Source: Ditylenchus dipsaci (Eukaryota; Nematoda; Chromadorea; Rhabditida; Anguinidae). From it: a DNA stretch of 64,000 bases. A program made the translations under genes and the position numbers. Positions 20,966 through 30,788 of this stretch are shown here, in pieces. The notes under the pieces are model-generated. The model saw only the letters and a list, made by a program, of their open reading frames with translations, did no database searches and was not told where the DNA came from. Location of the stretch: contig SADC01001266.1 of assembly GCA_004194705.1 (NCBI GenBank), forward strand, positions 57,593 to 121,592, given 5' to 3'. Numbering within the stretch: position 1 is the stretch's first letter; each line of letters starts with the position of its first letter.

Positions 20966-21139
20966 GCTGCAAAATTTTTAGTATCATAGAGGGCTGTAAA
21001 ATTTTGGCGCTTTGCCCTGAGGGTAAACCCTGAGATAAACCATTGAATATAACACGCCTCCATTTGAAAAAAAATTTCGACTTTGGATGGCAAGAAAACA
21101 GGAATTAGTCCTACACCAAAAAACCTCTTTTTGACCACA

Positions 21140-21312
21140 TACGTATATTCTCTATTAATTCCCCATGGGGATTACTTTTCAATCCCTAAGCTCGTGCTAA
21201 TTAAGAAAACGAAAAAAACAGATTTGTGAAATGCTTGCTCTAGGCTGAGATATGATGTCCGTCGGGTGGGGGTTTATTAGAGAGTGGGCGATTAATCAGG
21301 AGAATACACGGT
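21140..21312. repeat. Diverged CCGTATT-family copy
   Basis: CGTATATTCTCTATTAATTC at the left and TTATTAGAGAGTGGGC...GAATACACGGTAC at the right are recognisable but worn family termini. Confidence 0.5.
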
Positions 21313-21324
21313 ACTCATTTCGAC

Positions 21325-21425
21325 CATAGGCATACCCAGGGGGGGGGTGGTGGTCTACACGGGCTATAGCCCCGCCCCGTCAGGATTTTTAGCCTATTTA
21401 GCCCCCCCCTTTGGGTACGCATACG
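21325..21425. repeat. GGC(A/G)TACCCAGG fold-back repeat
   Basis: CATAGGCATACCCAGGGGGG at the left and CCCTTTGGGTACGCATAC at the right form imperfect inverted termini around GGGCTATAGCCC. A second, larger copy is at 42918-43112. Confidence 0.55.
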
Positions 21426-23351
21426 ATCTCGACTCACATTTTGCCCTATTGTTAACTATAGAATTTGCAACTATAATATACGAGAAATTCTACAGTTATA
21501 CGTTTTTGACTACAGCTGTTTTTTGGGTCAAAAACTTGATTTTTGGGCTTTTCGCTCGTGGGATAAATTCATACTTTAAAATTTTAAATGCCGGCTTGCT
21601 ATATGAAAAACAGTGAGTGGGGATAAGAAAAAAAATATTCTCTGCCACCATATATTTGAGCTTTTGCTTTTAAAGCGCAGTTGTCATCTTTTTGTTCTAA
21701 GTAATCATTTTTGATGTTATGTGATTTGAAAATCTTTTGCTTCCGACTCTTGCCTTTATAATTTTTGATGATTTATCATGTGAGGAATAAATTTTTCAAT
21801 GAAGCTAAAATTGGCCATTTCTAAGTGAGAGGCCGAAAAATGACGCTTTTATTGTGCAAGTACTTTGGTATCCACCTATGGTAGGAACTTTGCTGGAGCT
21901 AAATCTTCTCGACAAAATTTGCTAGAAAATTCTTGGAAAAATTCTCTAAAATCAAGTAATATCGAGCAAAATTTTAGTCGTTTTTTGCTTCGTCGTTAAC
22001 TGTACGTATATCATACGAGGAGTTCTACAGTTATCAAAGGGTTAAAAATGACTCAGAATGAGTAAGAATTTGAAATTCCACACTGTAATTTGAAGTCAAA
22101 GAGCATTTTTCAAGTAAATCGACCATTTTGAACATGAATCTCATGAATCCAAAAAATGTCTTTGAATACCGGATTATCAAATCGACTTCTACTACTGTTT
22201 TGCAAAAAACGACATTTTTAGACAGCTTTTTGACAGATTCGTGCTCAGAATGGTCAATTTACATGAAAAATTTTCTTTGAGTTCAACAGGCGATGTGGAA
22301 TTTCAAAAATTCCGAAAAATTGAAAATTTTATTTGAATGTTTTTTATCTTGAGTGGAATTTTCACATATCGATATACAAATCGACTATGCTTTAGAAGAT
22401 GGTATTAAGACAGGGTACGTAACTCAAAATTTTGAAAAAAAATACACTTGGCCAAAAAGTACAATTTGGTCATTTTTCGTCAAAAAGTGCCATTTTATCC
22501 AATGCCTATTGATTTTTGAGCACCAAAAAAATAGTTAAACTAAAAACTTCAAAAATAAAAAAGATATAGGGCCCCAAAAGTACAAATCTTTTTGAAAAGA
22601 ACAGTTACGTTCCCTGCATTAAGAGAATTTGCGAATTCTATTCACAGTTCGGTCGTTTTTACTTGTAAGTAAAGCTGTTTAATTGTGTTATAGTTTTTCG
22701 AATTATGCAATAAAATAAAAACTGCAACTGCCTACTCTTATGGCTGATTTTGATTGATAAAAATTTGGTTTTAGAATTCATGCAGATATCACTCTTCTTT
22801 TACATTTCCTTCAAAATTATAATAATAAAAAATTGCGGGAATCCCATCCAACCGTTTGCCCTGGCTGAACAATATGTCTTTAGGCTTGGATTGCAGCAGC
22901 AGCACTAGCAAAGTCAAGAAAAAGAAGAATAAATTTAAATGCAATCAAAGGCCATCGAGAAAAAAGAAAGGAGTTGACAGATAAATACATCCACCTACAC
23001 ACACTTCTACTATATGCACCTAAAATAAAAGAAGAGGTGGGATCAGTTTTGTGGTTGTGGTCTCGCCAATGCAAAAAATTGACCACAAAGCGATTCAACA
23101 GAAATTATAGACGACAAACCATTTCTGATTATATAGTTTATTTTGAGTGCACTACATATTTTTTTTATTATTTTTTTCTTCGATAGTTTCTTTTGTGAAT
23201 TTTTTTATGAATTCCAGCAATTTTTTTACAAAAAATTTAGGTTATTGTCTAAAAAATATTTAATTGTTTATGAGGTAGCGAAGAAGATAGAGAAAAGATT
23301 TTAAAAGCGGGCACTTTTTTACGCCTTTGTGATTTTGAGAAAAAGTAAAAA
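21426..23351. other. AT-rich intergenic region, no gene seen
   Basis: I find no credible exon. A weak inverted motif (CAAGTAAATCGACCATTTTG at about 22110 against CAGAATGGTCAATTTACATG at about 22248) indicates a decayed fold-back. Open frames at 22353 and 22974 have no domain. Confidence 0.4.
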
Positions 23352-23424
23352 TGATCTCTGGCGGGATCGAACCGCCGACCTCGTGCGTGTGAAGCACGCG
23401 TGATAACCACTACACTAAGAGACC
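23352..23424 (-). tRNA. tRNA-Val (anticodon CAC)
   Basis: The reverse complement folds as a complete tRNA. The acceptor stem GGTCTCT pairs with AGAGATC (one G-U), and the D-arm is GTG...CAC with GGTT in the loop. The anticodon stem CGTGC/GCACG has a 7-base loop TTCACAC giving CAC. The T-arm GGCGG/CCGCC has loop TTCGATC. Internal A and B boxes (TAGTGTAGTGG and GGTTCGATCCC) are intact, there is no intron, the discriminator base is A, and CCA is not encoded, as in eukaryotic nuclear genes. CAC reads the valine codon GUG. Confidence 0.95.
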
Positions 23425-23484
23425 ACATGTATGGTGATGATTAAGTCTTTGCCATAAACCTAATCCTCCGCTTAACCCCCACCG

Positions 23485-23700
23485 TAAAAGCCGAAGTGGA
23501 CCCCCCCCCCCTCCAAAGAGTATTTTTCTCTAAGCGCCCTATTTTGGCTTCCCTTGATTTTTTTCAAGTTTTCTTTTTTGCAATGTGTAGCGCGCTAACT
23601 TAGGCTTAGGCCTTAGATGAAAAAAGTTTGCTTAGAGAAAAATACTCTTTGTAGGAATGGGGTGCACTTGGGTTGCTCTCGGTCCCCACTTTTAGAGCTC
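23485..23700. repeat. Fold-back repeat with AAAGAGTATTTTTCTCTAAGC arms
   Basis: CCAAAGAGTATTTTTCTCTA at about 23512 is inverted at about 23630-23650 as TTAGAGAAAAATACTCTTTG. The same arms recur at about 42045 and 42222, so these are two copies of one family. Confidence 0.65.
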
Positions 23701-24034
23701 AATTTTTTTCCGGTTAACAGAACCGCAACTGCACCCCTCTCCAAAGAGTATCGAAATAGAGGGTGTGCATTTGGAGTGCTACGCTTATAATTGTTACTTA
23801 TTATTATTGTGGCCTAAGCACATGCCTTGCCTAAGCCAAAGCCTGAGCATAAGCCAAAGCCTAGTTCGATATGGCCACCTCTCGCAAAATAAATACGCTT
23901 TAGAGGAGGGTGCGGTGGTTAACCCCCTTCCCTCTTGTTGTTTTTGTAAATATTTAGGTTTACTCAGGGTTAGGTCAGAATATGCTAAGACGGACTAAAA
24001 CATAAGTCTAAGATATGTTTGAGTGCTTTCTAAC

Positions 24035-24446
24035 CAGTGCTGTGCATTTGAAAATTTCTGCTCCGGCTCTGCCTCTTTGCTCCCGTATTTCAAAATTTCG
24101 CTCCGGCTCTGGCTCTTTGCTCGGAACAGCGGAGCGGAGCAAAGAGCGGATTTTTAAAAAATTTTCGCATTTCCTTTTTTGTTATTTGTTTGAACTTTAA
24201 AGTAAAAATCGTCGACACAACTTTATTTTATGGCATCTGCTCTAATTTTCATGCATGTGTTGTTTTTAACTCTAGTTTTTTTGCTCCCAGATTTCGAAAT
24301 TTCGTTTCGGCTCTGACTCTTTGCTCTCTATTTTCCAAATTTTGCTCCGGCTCTGGCTCTTTGCTCCCTATTTTAAAAATTTCACTCCGGCTCTTTGCTC
24401 GGAGCAGAGCGGAGCAGAGTGAAGAGCGGAGATTTGCACAGCACTC
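24035..24446. mobile_element. hAT-like element with GCTCCGGCTCT tandem ends
   Basis: It starts CAGTGCTGTGCA and ends TGCACAGCACT. Both flanks are TTTCTAAC (24027-24034 and 24447-24454), a perfect 8-bp duplication. Both ends are made of repeated TTTGCTCCGGCTCTGGCTC or its inverse (GGAGCGGAGCAAAGAG). There is no transposase. Confidence 0.85.
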
Positions 24447-24824
24447 TTTCTAACATACGCTGGCTAACCTTTGACTAGGCCTTAACGTGAAAATAAATAA
24501 AAATCTCAAAAATGACAGGGGAAAGGCAAAAAATTTTTGACGTCGGGTTGTGTGTGTGTGTGGGGTTTAGCTCTCAACAAGAGCAGTGCCAAAAACTGCC
24601 TTTTGTTGGATAGTATAAAGTTAAATGGCATAAGATTTTGAAAATTAAAGCAAAATCGTTCGGGCATAGCTGTGTGTCAAACTTGAGGTAGGGAGCATCT
24701 TGGGATGCACTTGGGGTTTTACGTTTGGGTTTGATTGAAAATGACTGAAGCCATACCCTCGATTTAACTATAGCGAGAGTTAATTGTACATTGTTTGTAG
24801 CTTGGCTGAGCCTATAGCAGTGCC

Positions 24825-27800
24825 ATGGGCCAGCCACCTGAGTCTACCAATACCGGTGCCACTGCCAACGTTGTGCTAGTGGAGCCTGTAGAAGAGGACC
24901 CAAATCAACAGCAACATGCTTGTTCTAACCCTACAAATGCTGCTGAAAACAACGAACAAGAAATACCCACTATTTATCCTCTGAACTTGTCCATTTCAAC
25001 ACCCACTTCCTCAGCTTACCTATCAGCGAGCACTGCTAGTCAGAGTCTACAAAGCTCGCAAAGGGAAAAACTAAACGATAAAAGAAAACTACACCAGACC
25101 TGCTTTTCCTCTTTCCTGGAGTTTAGCTTTCACAACACTGGCCTGTTCATTGCAGACCATCCAGTGGCTATTATTCTGGTAGGTATTTGGTTTTTAGCCG
25201 GTCTTTAAGCCTTTATGAGCACTAGACAGTCGAGTCTCGATAAAACTGCCACCACCTGGAGTTCGTTCCCGCCTAGAGTCTCACACTTTTTTTATCTCAG
25301 ATTATGAAATATTTTTACGAATTTTTAGCACAGGCTAGTCCAGTTCGAAAAATCTGGTACAATAGAGGCCGGAATGTATTATAAACAGTCCGCCCAAAAT
25401 GACCCAAAATGATGTTTTTTGATGTTTTTAGCCTTAAACGTGCAGGAAACAGGGGGCTAGACCGTTTCCATAAAAAAATCCTTTAGGGGCATTGGGGGTT
25501 TGGAGTTGAGATGCGCACACACATACTCTAGACACTCTGGTACGCGTACCAGAGTGTCTAGTACGCGTACCAGAGTTTCTCTATGCGGTAAGCCCCAGTT
25601 AACAAAACTATGTTCAAATCCTATCTTTTGTGTGTTTAATTACACATCTAGTTTGGTTTATCTTGGTCCCCAAGGCAAAAAGTCTATTTCTAGTCAAAAA
25701 AGATTTCTTGCGGTCTTCCCTTACCTATAAACGTGTTTTCTACACATTAAAAGCTTCAAAACATAAAAAAACATCATTTTGGGTCATTTTGGGTGGACTG
25801 CTTACAATGCATTTTAGCCAAAATAGGGGACTAGACCAGTCAAATCCAACTGACAAAACAATTGAAAATCTGAGATAATGTGTAGGACCGTGGACGGGAA
25901 CAAAATCGAGCCGTATGCTTTATTGAGAGTTAAATATATGCTTTTTTTTAATTTTAAATTTTTTATGTTTTGTAGCATCTGTTGTTGTCGAAAACAGTAA
26001 AGTGGATTGATTACCTGCTATTGTTTTGGGTGACCTCAATTTTGGAAACTGCCTAATTTCTTCTTTTCTTTTTTGTGCACTCTTATATCTTCTGCAACAA
26101 ACATCATTTATCTTAAAAAAGATAGATTTCCGGTGAAAATTGGAAATAGTTGTTGTACTAACTACAAATCCAGACGTGTAAAAAAGAAGAAAATCTTTTT
26201 AAAAAATTTACCTGAAAATAGAAGCAGTTATTTTTTTTCTTCCAATATCTTAAAAGCCATCAAATTCAAATTTCCCAATCATTTTGGGCAAAAACAAATT
26301 TTTTGCGTGTAGTCTAATCTCGACTCAAGTACAGCTCAAAATTGGTTTCCGCACTGTTTTATCTTGATTTTAGTAAACTTTTGCCAGTTATGTTTATTGT
26401 TTAGGTCAATAATGTCACAAGAATTCTGATTTCGGCAATAGCGTTTGGGAAATTAAAGTTTTTTTCCTTTGAAAAAACAAATTTTTATTACGAATAAAGG
26501 GGCTTTTCTAACAAAAGGGAGTTTTTTTCCTTAGTCCACCCGGTTAAATTTTTTCCTTATTTTCGAGGTTCAGGCAAGGATAGGACGGTCCTTGTTGAGA
26601 CCCCCAAAACATCAAAAAATGCCTTGGTCAGACTGTTGTTTTTGTAAACATTTAGGCTTACTCAGGGTTAGGTCAGCATATGCTAGGACTGACTAAAACA
26701 TAAGTCTAAGATATGTTTGAGTGCTTTTTAACATACGTTGGCCAAGATTTGCTTAAGCCTAAACCCGAAAAGGCAAAAATAATTTGATGTTGGGTTGCGC
26801 GGGGGTATTGTGGCTCTCAACAAGAACAATGCCAAAAACTGCCATTTGTTGCAAGTGCGTAAAGTTAAATAGCATAAGCTTTTAAAAATTGAGGCAAAAA
26901 TCCTTCGGGCATAGCTGTGTGTCGAACTTGATGTAGGGGCCATCAAACAGCCGTCAAAAATACTGCAATACAGTGTTGAAAAATTGATTCGACCCCGAAC
27001 CGACTGCCTAACTTCACAACTTTGATTTCATTCTTTAACTTTCCCATCCAATTTGAGCTTGCAGGTCCTTTTTGGCAGCGACTGTAAGGTCACAAATAAA
27101 AAAGTGTGAAAAATCGAAAGTGAAAAAAATTACGAAATCACAACCAGGCGGGGCATTTGATGATTCCCTCAGTCGTCAGCCTCAGCCGGCTGAAGATACC
27201 ACCCTGATCACAACTTTGTTTGTTCGAACGTGGATAACCGGGGAGGAGAAGAATGCGCCATTTCAAATTGGGCCCTTTCGAATTGCGCCATTTTCAAAAT
27301 GGGCCACGATTTTGAATCAAACAACATTAAAAAAATGGTCAATAAGTTGGCGCAATTTGAATTGACCCAATTTGAAATGGCGCATTCTTCTCCTCCCCGG
27401 ATAACCGTCAATTATAATGCTATTTACAATTTTACTATTTCAAGGTGATTTTGGTGTTCACAACCATTTGCTCACTGAAAATTCCATTCACCCAACAAGA
27501 AGATGACATTAAAACAGGATACACTCCTCAAGGAGCCAGATCTGTAAGTAATCTAAACTCCGCAACCCCAAATTTTTCATATATTGTAGGTGGTTGAAGC
27601 GGGGCTGTATGAGGAGTTCTACGGCAGACAGACCGCAGAGATCTACAATGAACCTGTGTCCTTAGTTGTCTTCTTGACAGCCAGGGATGGCGGCTCTATG
27701 CTTAGAGAAGAGCATTTGAACGAGTCAGTGTGGTTGCTGGATGAACTAGGAAGCAATTACCCTCTGGCTGGCCAGAACTTCTACCAGTTCTGCACTGACT

Positions 27801-28983
27801 TCTGCCAAATCAACGAGCCTATCAAAGCTTTTAGGGTGAAATTTTCGAAATATGCCTTATATTCCAGGGTTTTCTACTTTTGCAAACCATAACTATGAAA
27901 AAAAGTTTCGCAGACTCTATTTGGCATGGCTCATATTGAAAAAAAACATCGTGAAATTTTTTGAGGAACAATTGAAAAAATATTTTAACTAGTTTTCTAT
28001 TTTTTGTTAACTATTTTTTAGCGGACAAGGGCGAACCTTTTTTTAATCTAAAATGCTCAAGGATAGAAGCAAAAACCGAAAATCACGATTCTGATATTGA
28101 GTAAATTTTGCGAGAATTCCGCCGAAGACAATTCAGCTACATATCACTCCGCGTAACTTTTCAAAATGAAATTCTTGCAAAAACCAAATTCTGACACTGG
28201 ATTCGCATTCAGCATGGTCAAATTGCAAAAAAGAAAATTTGGTTATATTCTAGAATCGGGTGACAAAGATCATCATTCTAAAAACAACAGGGGGACCAAG
28301 CTAATTTTCGGCACCCGATTCTAGAATAGAGCCGAAAATTTTTTCAAATTAAAAAATCACTGACAAATTTGAAATTTCAAATATAAATTTTTTCAAATAT
28401 TTTTTGTCTTGAAAGGAATTTGAAATTGGACATTTGAATTTAAAAATGTTTATTTGCAAACCTACTGTGATGAACACGAATCCTGTGTTTGAATTTGGTT
28501 TTTGTCTAAAAGAACGTCGAAAATGAAAATTTTTGCTGACTTGTCTATCGTGGGAATGTCCTCTTCTGAATTTTGAGTTAACTGTGTGAGTGCTATAATT
28601 TCTCCAAACATTCGCACTGAAATAATATTTGAAAAAATGCAATAGATCTATTGAAATTTTGATTTTTACAGATATTTCAAAATAAAAGTGTTTAACTTTT
28701 ACAGAATGGACTGATTGTTGGGGAAAAACATGATGGAGACGGCCGTGCTTCTATGGACGATCAAAATTTTGATGTGGATAATAACTACAGAATAAACCTG
28801 ACCTTCCCGTTCATCAGTATTCTCGGCCGAACACTGGACATGAGTCCTCACTTTTTTGGCTTAAAACTATTTGAGAATGAACAAGAACAGTGGGATGCCC
28901 GTTCCTCGACCAATATTAAATTTTTGAAACTGATCATCTTGCAGTTTCAAGCAGAAAGACCTGTTAATGTAACTAAGGATCAG
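24825..28983 (+). CDS. Patched-related (PTR) membrane protein, 5' part only
   Basis: Four exons (24825-25178, 27445-27543, 27590-27835, 28705-28983) join in frame across GT-AG introns to give 326 residues. Residues 1-90 are a Ser/Thr/Asn/Gln-rich cytoplasmic tail. After it comes FHNTGLFIADHPVAIILV, which opens the first transmembrane segment and continues into exon 2 (LVFTTICSLKIPF). Then follows the extracellular start typical of patched-domain proteins: GARS, FLTARDGGSMLREEHLNE, FCTDFCQINEP, YRINLTFPFISILGR, LDMSPHFFGLKL and LQFQAERP. PTR proteins are RND-type transporters linked to sterol or lipid handling and cuticle formation in nematodes. The sterol-sensing domain and the remaining ten or so membrane segments are absent from the window; after the donor at 28984 I see no further exon. 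Intron 1 (2.3 kb) contains several transposable elements. Confidence 0.85.
25220..25900. repeat. Repeat cluster in PTR intron 1
   Basis: At 25226 a worn CAGTCGAGTCTCGATAAA end is followed by the AGTTCGTTCCCGCCTAG core of the TA-flanked family; the right end near 25885-25910 is degraded. Inside stand a palindrome CACTCTGGTACGCGTACCAG (about 25539) and the phrase ACTATGTTCAAATCCTATC (about 25608), which also occurs at about 14845. Confidence 0.5.
25911..27231. other. Remaining PTR intron 1 sequence
   Basis: It contains AT-rich sequence and fragments of the TTAGGCTTACTCAGGGTTAGG repeat (about 26655), also seen at about 23955. An open frame at 27072-27240 could suggest an exon, but it does not join in phase to exon 2 and runs into the MITE at 27240. 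Confidence 0.4.
27240..27398. mobile_element. 159-bp MITE with GGGGAGGAGAAGAATG ends
   Basis: The termini GGGGAGGAGAAGAATG are perfectly inverted, and both flanks are GGATAACC (27232-27239 and 27399-27406), an exact 8-bp duplication. The arms are built of units such as CAATTTGAAATGGCGC. It sits 46 bp before PTR exon 2. A longer relative lies at 33063-33340. Confidence 0.85.
27836..28704. other. PTR intron 3 with a small hairpin
   Basis: TCTAGAATCGGGTG at about 28249 is inverted at about 28314, enclosing the dispersed phrase ACAACAGGGGGACCAAGCTA. The rest is AT-rich and resembles the decayed repeat at 9290-9480. Confidence 0.45.
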
Positions 28984-29325
28984 GTGAATTCATCAAATAT
29001 TTATTTTTATGAGATCTATTTATAAAAAAATAGGTGATGCAATGGGAAAGGTAGGTAGGAATTACAAGCAGAATTACAACTTGTAACTTGTACTTCAGGT
29101 TACCAAACAAAAGATACTTAACCCAAAGTTCGGAGTGGCTTAAAGGATCTTGTTTTGATTCGGCATAATTTTTGGTGTACAGAGTGATTTAGTATAATTA
29201 ATGGTGATTTGGCATAGTTTTTGGCTAACTAAGGATGGTTTGGAGTGTAGGGTGGGGCAGAGAGCATAGATAGTATAAAAACAACCGTTGTTTGACCAGT
29301 ACAAATAGGCCACATCATAATAGGA
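28984..29325. other. Sequence after the last visible PTR exon
   Basis: No further exon of the PTR gene can be recognised. The stretch contains loosely repeated TTTGGCATAATTTTTGGT-type phrases and nothing else I can identify. Confidence 0.4.
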
Positions 29326-29690
29326 AGCAGTTCACACAGAATGATTCGTGAATCATCGAATTAATTTGAATCACAATTGAATCACGACAATTTGAATCAT
29401 GATTCATATAACTCATGATTCAAATTGCAAAATTAATTTGAATCACATTTGAATCATAGCTTATTCGGCTGTGATTCATATGAATCATGATTCAAATTGC
29501 AAAATTAATTTGAATCACATTTGAATCATTGCTAATTCGGCTGTGATTCAAATGAATCATGATTCAAATTGCAAAATTAATTTGAATCATTAAAAAAAAA
29601 GATTCATATAACTCATGATTCAAATTGTCGTGATTCAAACGAATCATTTTCGAAATTAATTTGAATCAATGATTCAAATTGCCAGCACTG
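29326..29690. repeat. AATTTGAATCA tandem-palindromic array
   Basis: Dozens of TTTGAATCA/TGATTCAAA units alternate in direction, with a longer unit (GCAAAATTAATTTGAATCA) repeated three or more times. The right edge ends TTGCCAGCACTGG, similar to hAT-like ends, but no clear left terminus or duplication is visible. Confidence 0.65.
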
Positions 29691-30146
29691 GATATAACGA
29701 AACGGGACACAACGAATATGTAAGGTCGGAAGTTCGTTCCCACCTAGGGTCCAACACTTTTTAACTTCGTTTTTTTAAACTTTCGATAGTTTTGTTCTGA
29801 CAATCTTGTCTCAAATATCGCAAGAATTCCGATTTTGCCGATCATTTCTTGAAAATCCAGATTTTATTCTCTAAAAAGCAGAAACTCGATGAAAAGCAGG
29901 TTTTTCGTCAAGTCAAAATTCGTTAATTCGAGTTTTTGCTTTTTCAGAGACAAAATTATGGATTTCCGAAAAACGATCGGCAAAATCGGAATCCTTGCGA
30001 TATTTGAGACAAGATTGTCAGAACAAAACTATCGAAAGTTTAAAAAAAAAGGAAGTTAAAAAAGTGTAGGATCCTAGGTGGGGTCGAACTTCCGACCTTA
30101 CGTATTCGTTGTGTCCAGTTTCGTTGTATCGAGTTTTAATTGTAAA
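29691..30146. mobile_element. Fold-back element with ATAACGAAAC...GTTTCGTTGTAT arms
   Basis: ACGAAACGGGACACAACGAA and GGTCGGAAGTTCGTTCCCAC at the left are inverted around 30060-30130. The subterminal core (AGTTCGTTCCC.CCTAGG, then CACTTTTT) is the one found in the CAGTCG family, while the outermost termini differ. Confidence 0.65.
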
Positions 30147-30228
30147 TCACATAGCTTTTTGGAGTTTTTGTAAGCTTTTATTCTTACTCACGCGGGACAC
30201 GGGTCAAGTGCTCGGAAAGCCACGGGAC

Positions 30229-30689
30229 CATAGTTGGATCGCCACCGCCGGCGCCGCCGGCGCCGCCGGCTGAAAATGAGGTCGGCGGCGGCGGTGCGGC
30301 GGAGTAATTAGGCTGCGGCGGCGGCGGTGGCGGCACCATCAATTACAAAGTACCAAACAATGCTTGTTTTGAATGGTCATCTTACGAAAACATGATAAAA
30401 TGACATAATTTAGAATTTTACTGTTCTCTTGCAAAAATTTTATTCTATGACAAACATAAATTAAACAGAAAAATTTTTTTGACAGTGAAGCGTTAGCTGG
30501 CGGCGGCGGTGGCGGCGATGGCAGCGCCGGCGGCGGCGGCGAAATAAAAAGTGCCGCCGCCGGCGGTGGCGGCGGCGGTGGTGGCAAAGCAGCGGCGGCG
30601 GTGAAATTTAGCAAGGTTTTCGCGCCGCCGGCGGCGACGCCGGCGCCTCGGTGGCGGCGGCGGTGGTTTTTCAGAGGCGTCCAACTATG
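30229..30689. mobile_element. hAT-like element with GGCGGC triplet arrays
   Basis: CATAGTTGGA at the left and TCCAACTATG at the right are flanked by perfect 8-bp copies of CACGGGAC (30221-30228 and 30690-30697). Both ends consist of long GGCGGC/GCCGCC runs around an AT-rich centre. Open frames with polyproline or polyarginine (30339-30701 and 30493-30684) are artefacts of these runs. Confidence 0.85.
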
Positions 30690-30788
30690 CACGGGACACA
30701 CACATTTTTAAATCCTAGCGACTATACCTACTTCATAGTTAACCAGTTAATGTGCAGTGGTAGTGCAATTATCAAAATTATTTATTAC

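Noticed and set aside
27072..27365. Extra PTR exon
   Set aside because: The frame does not join exon 1 or exon 2 in phase and continues into the MITE at 27240-27398.
30339..30701. Polyproline/polyarginine open frames
   Set aside because: They arise from GGCGGC runs in the hAT-like element at 30229-30689 and have no other protein feature.
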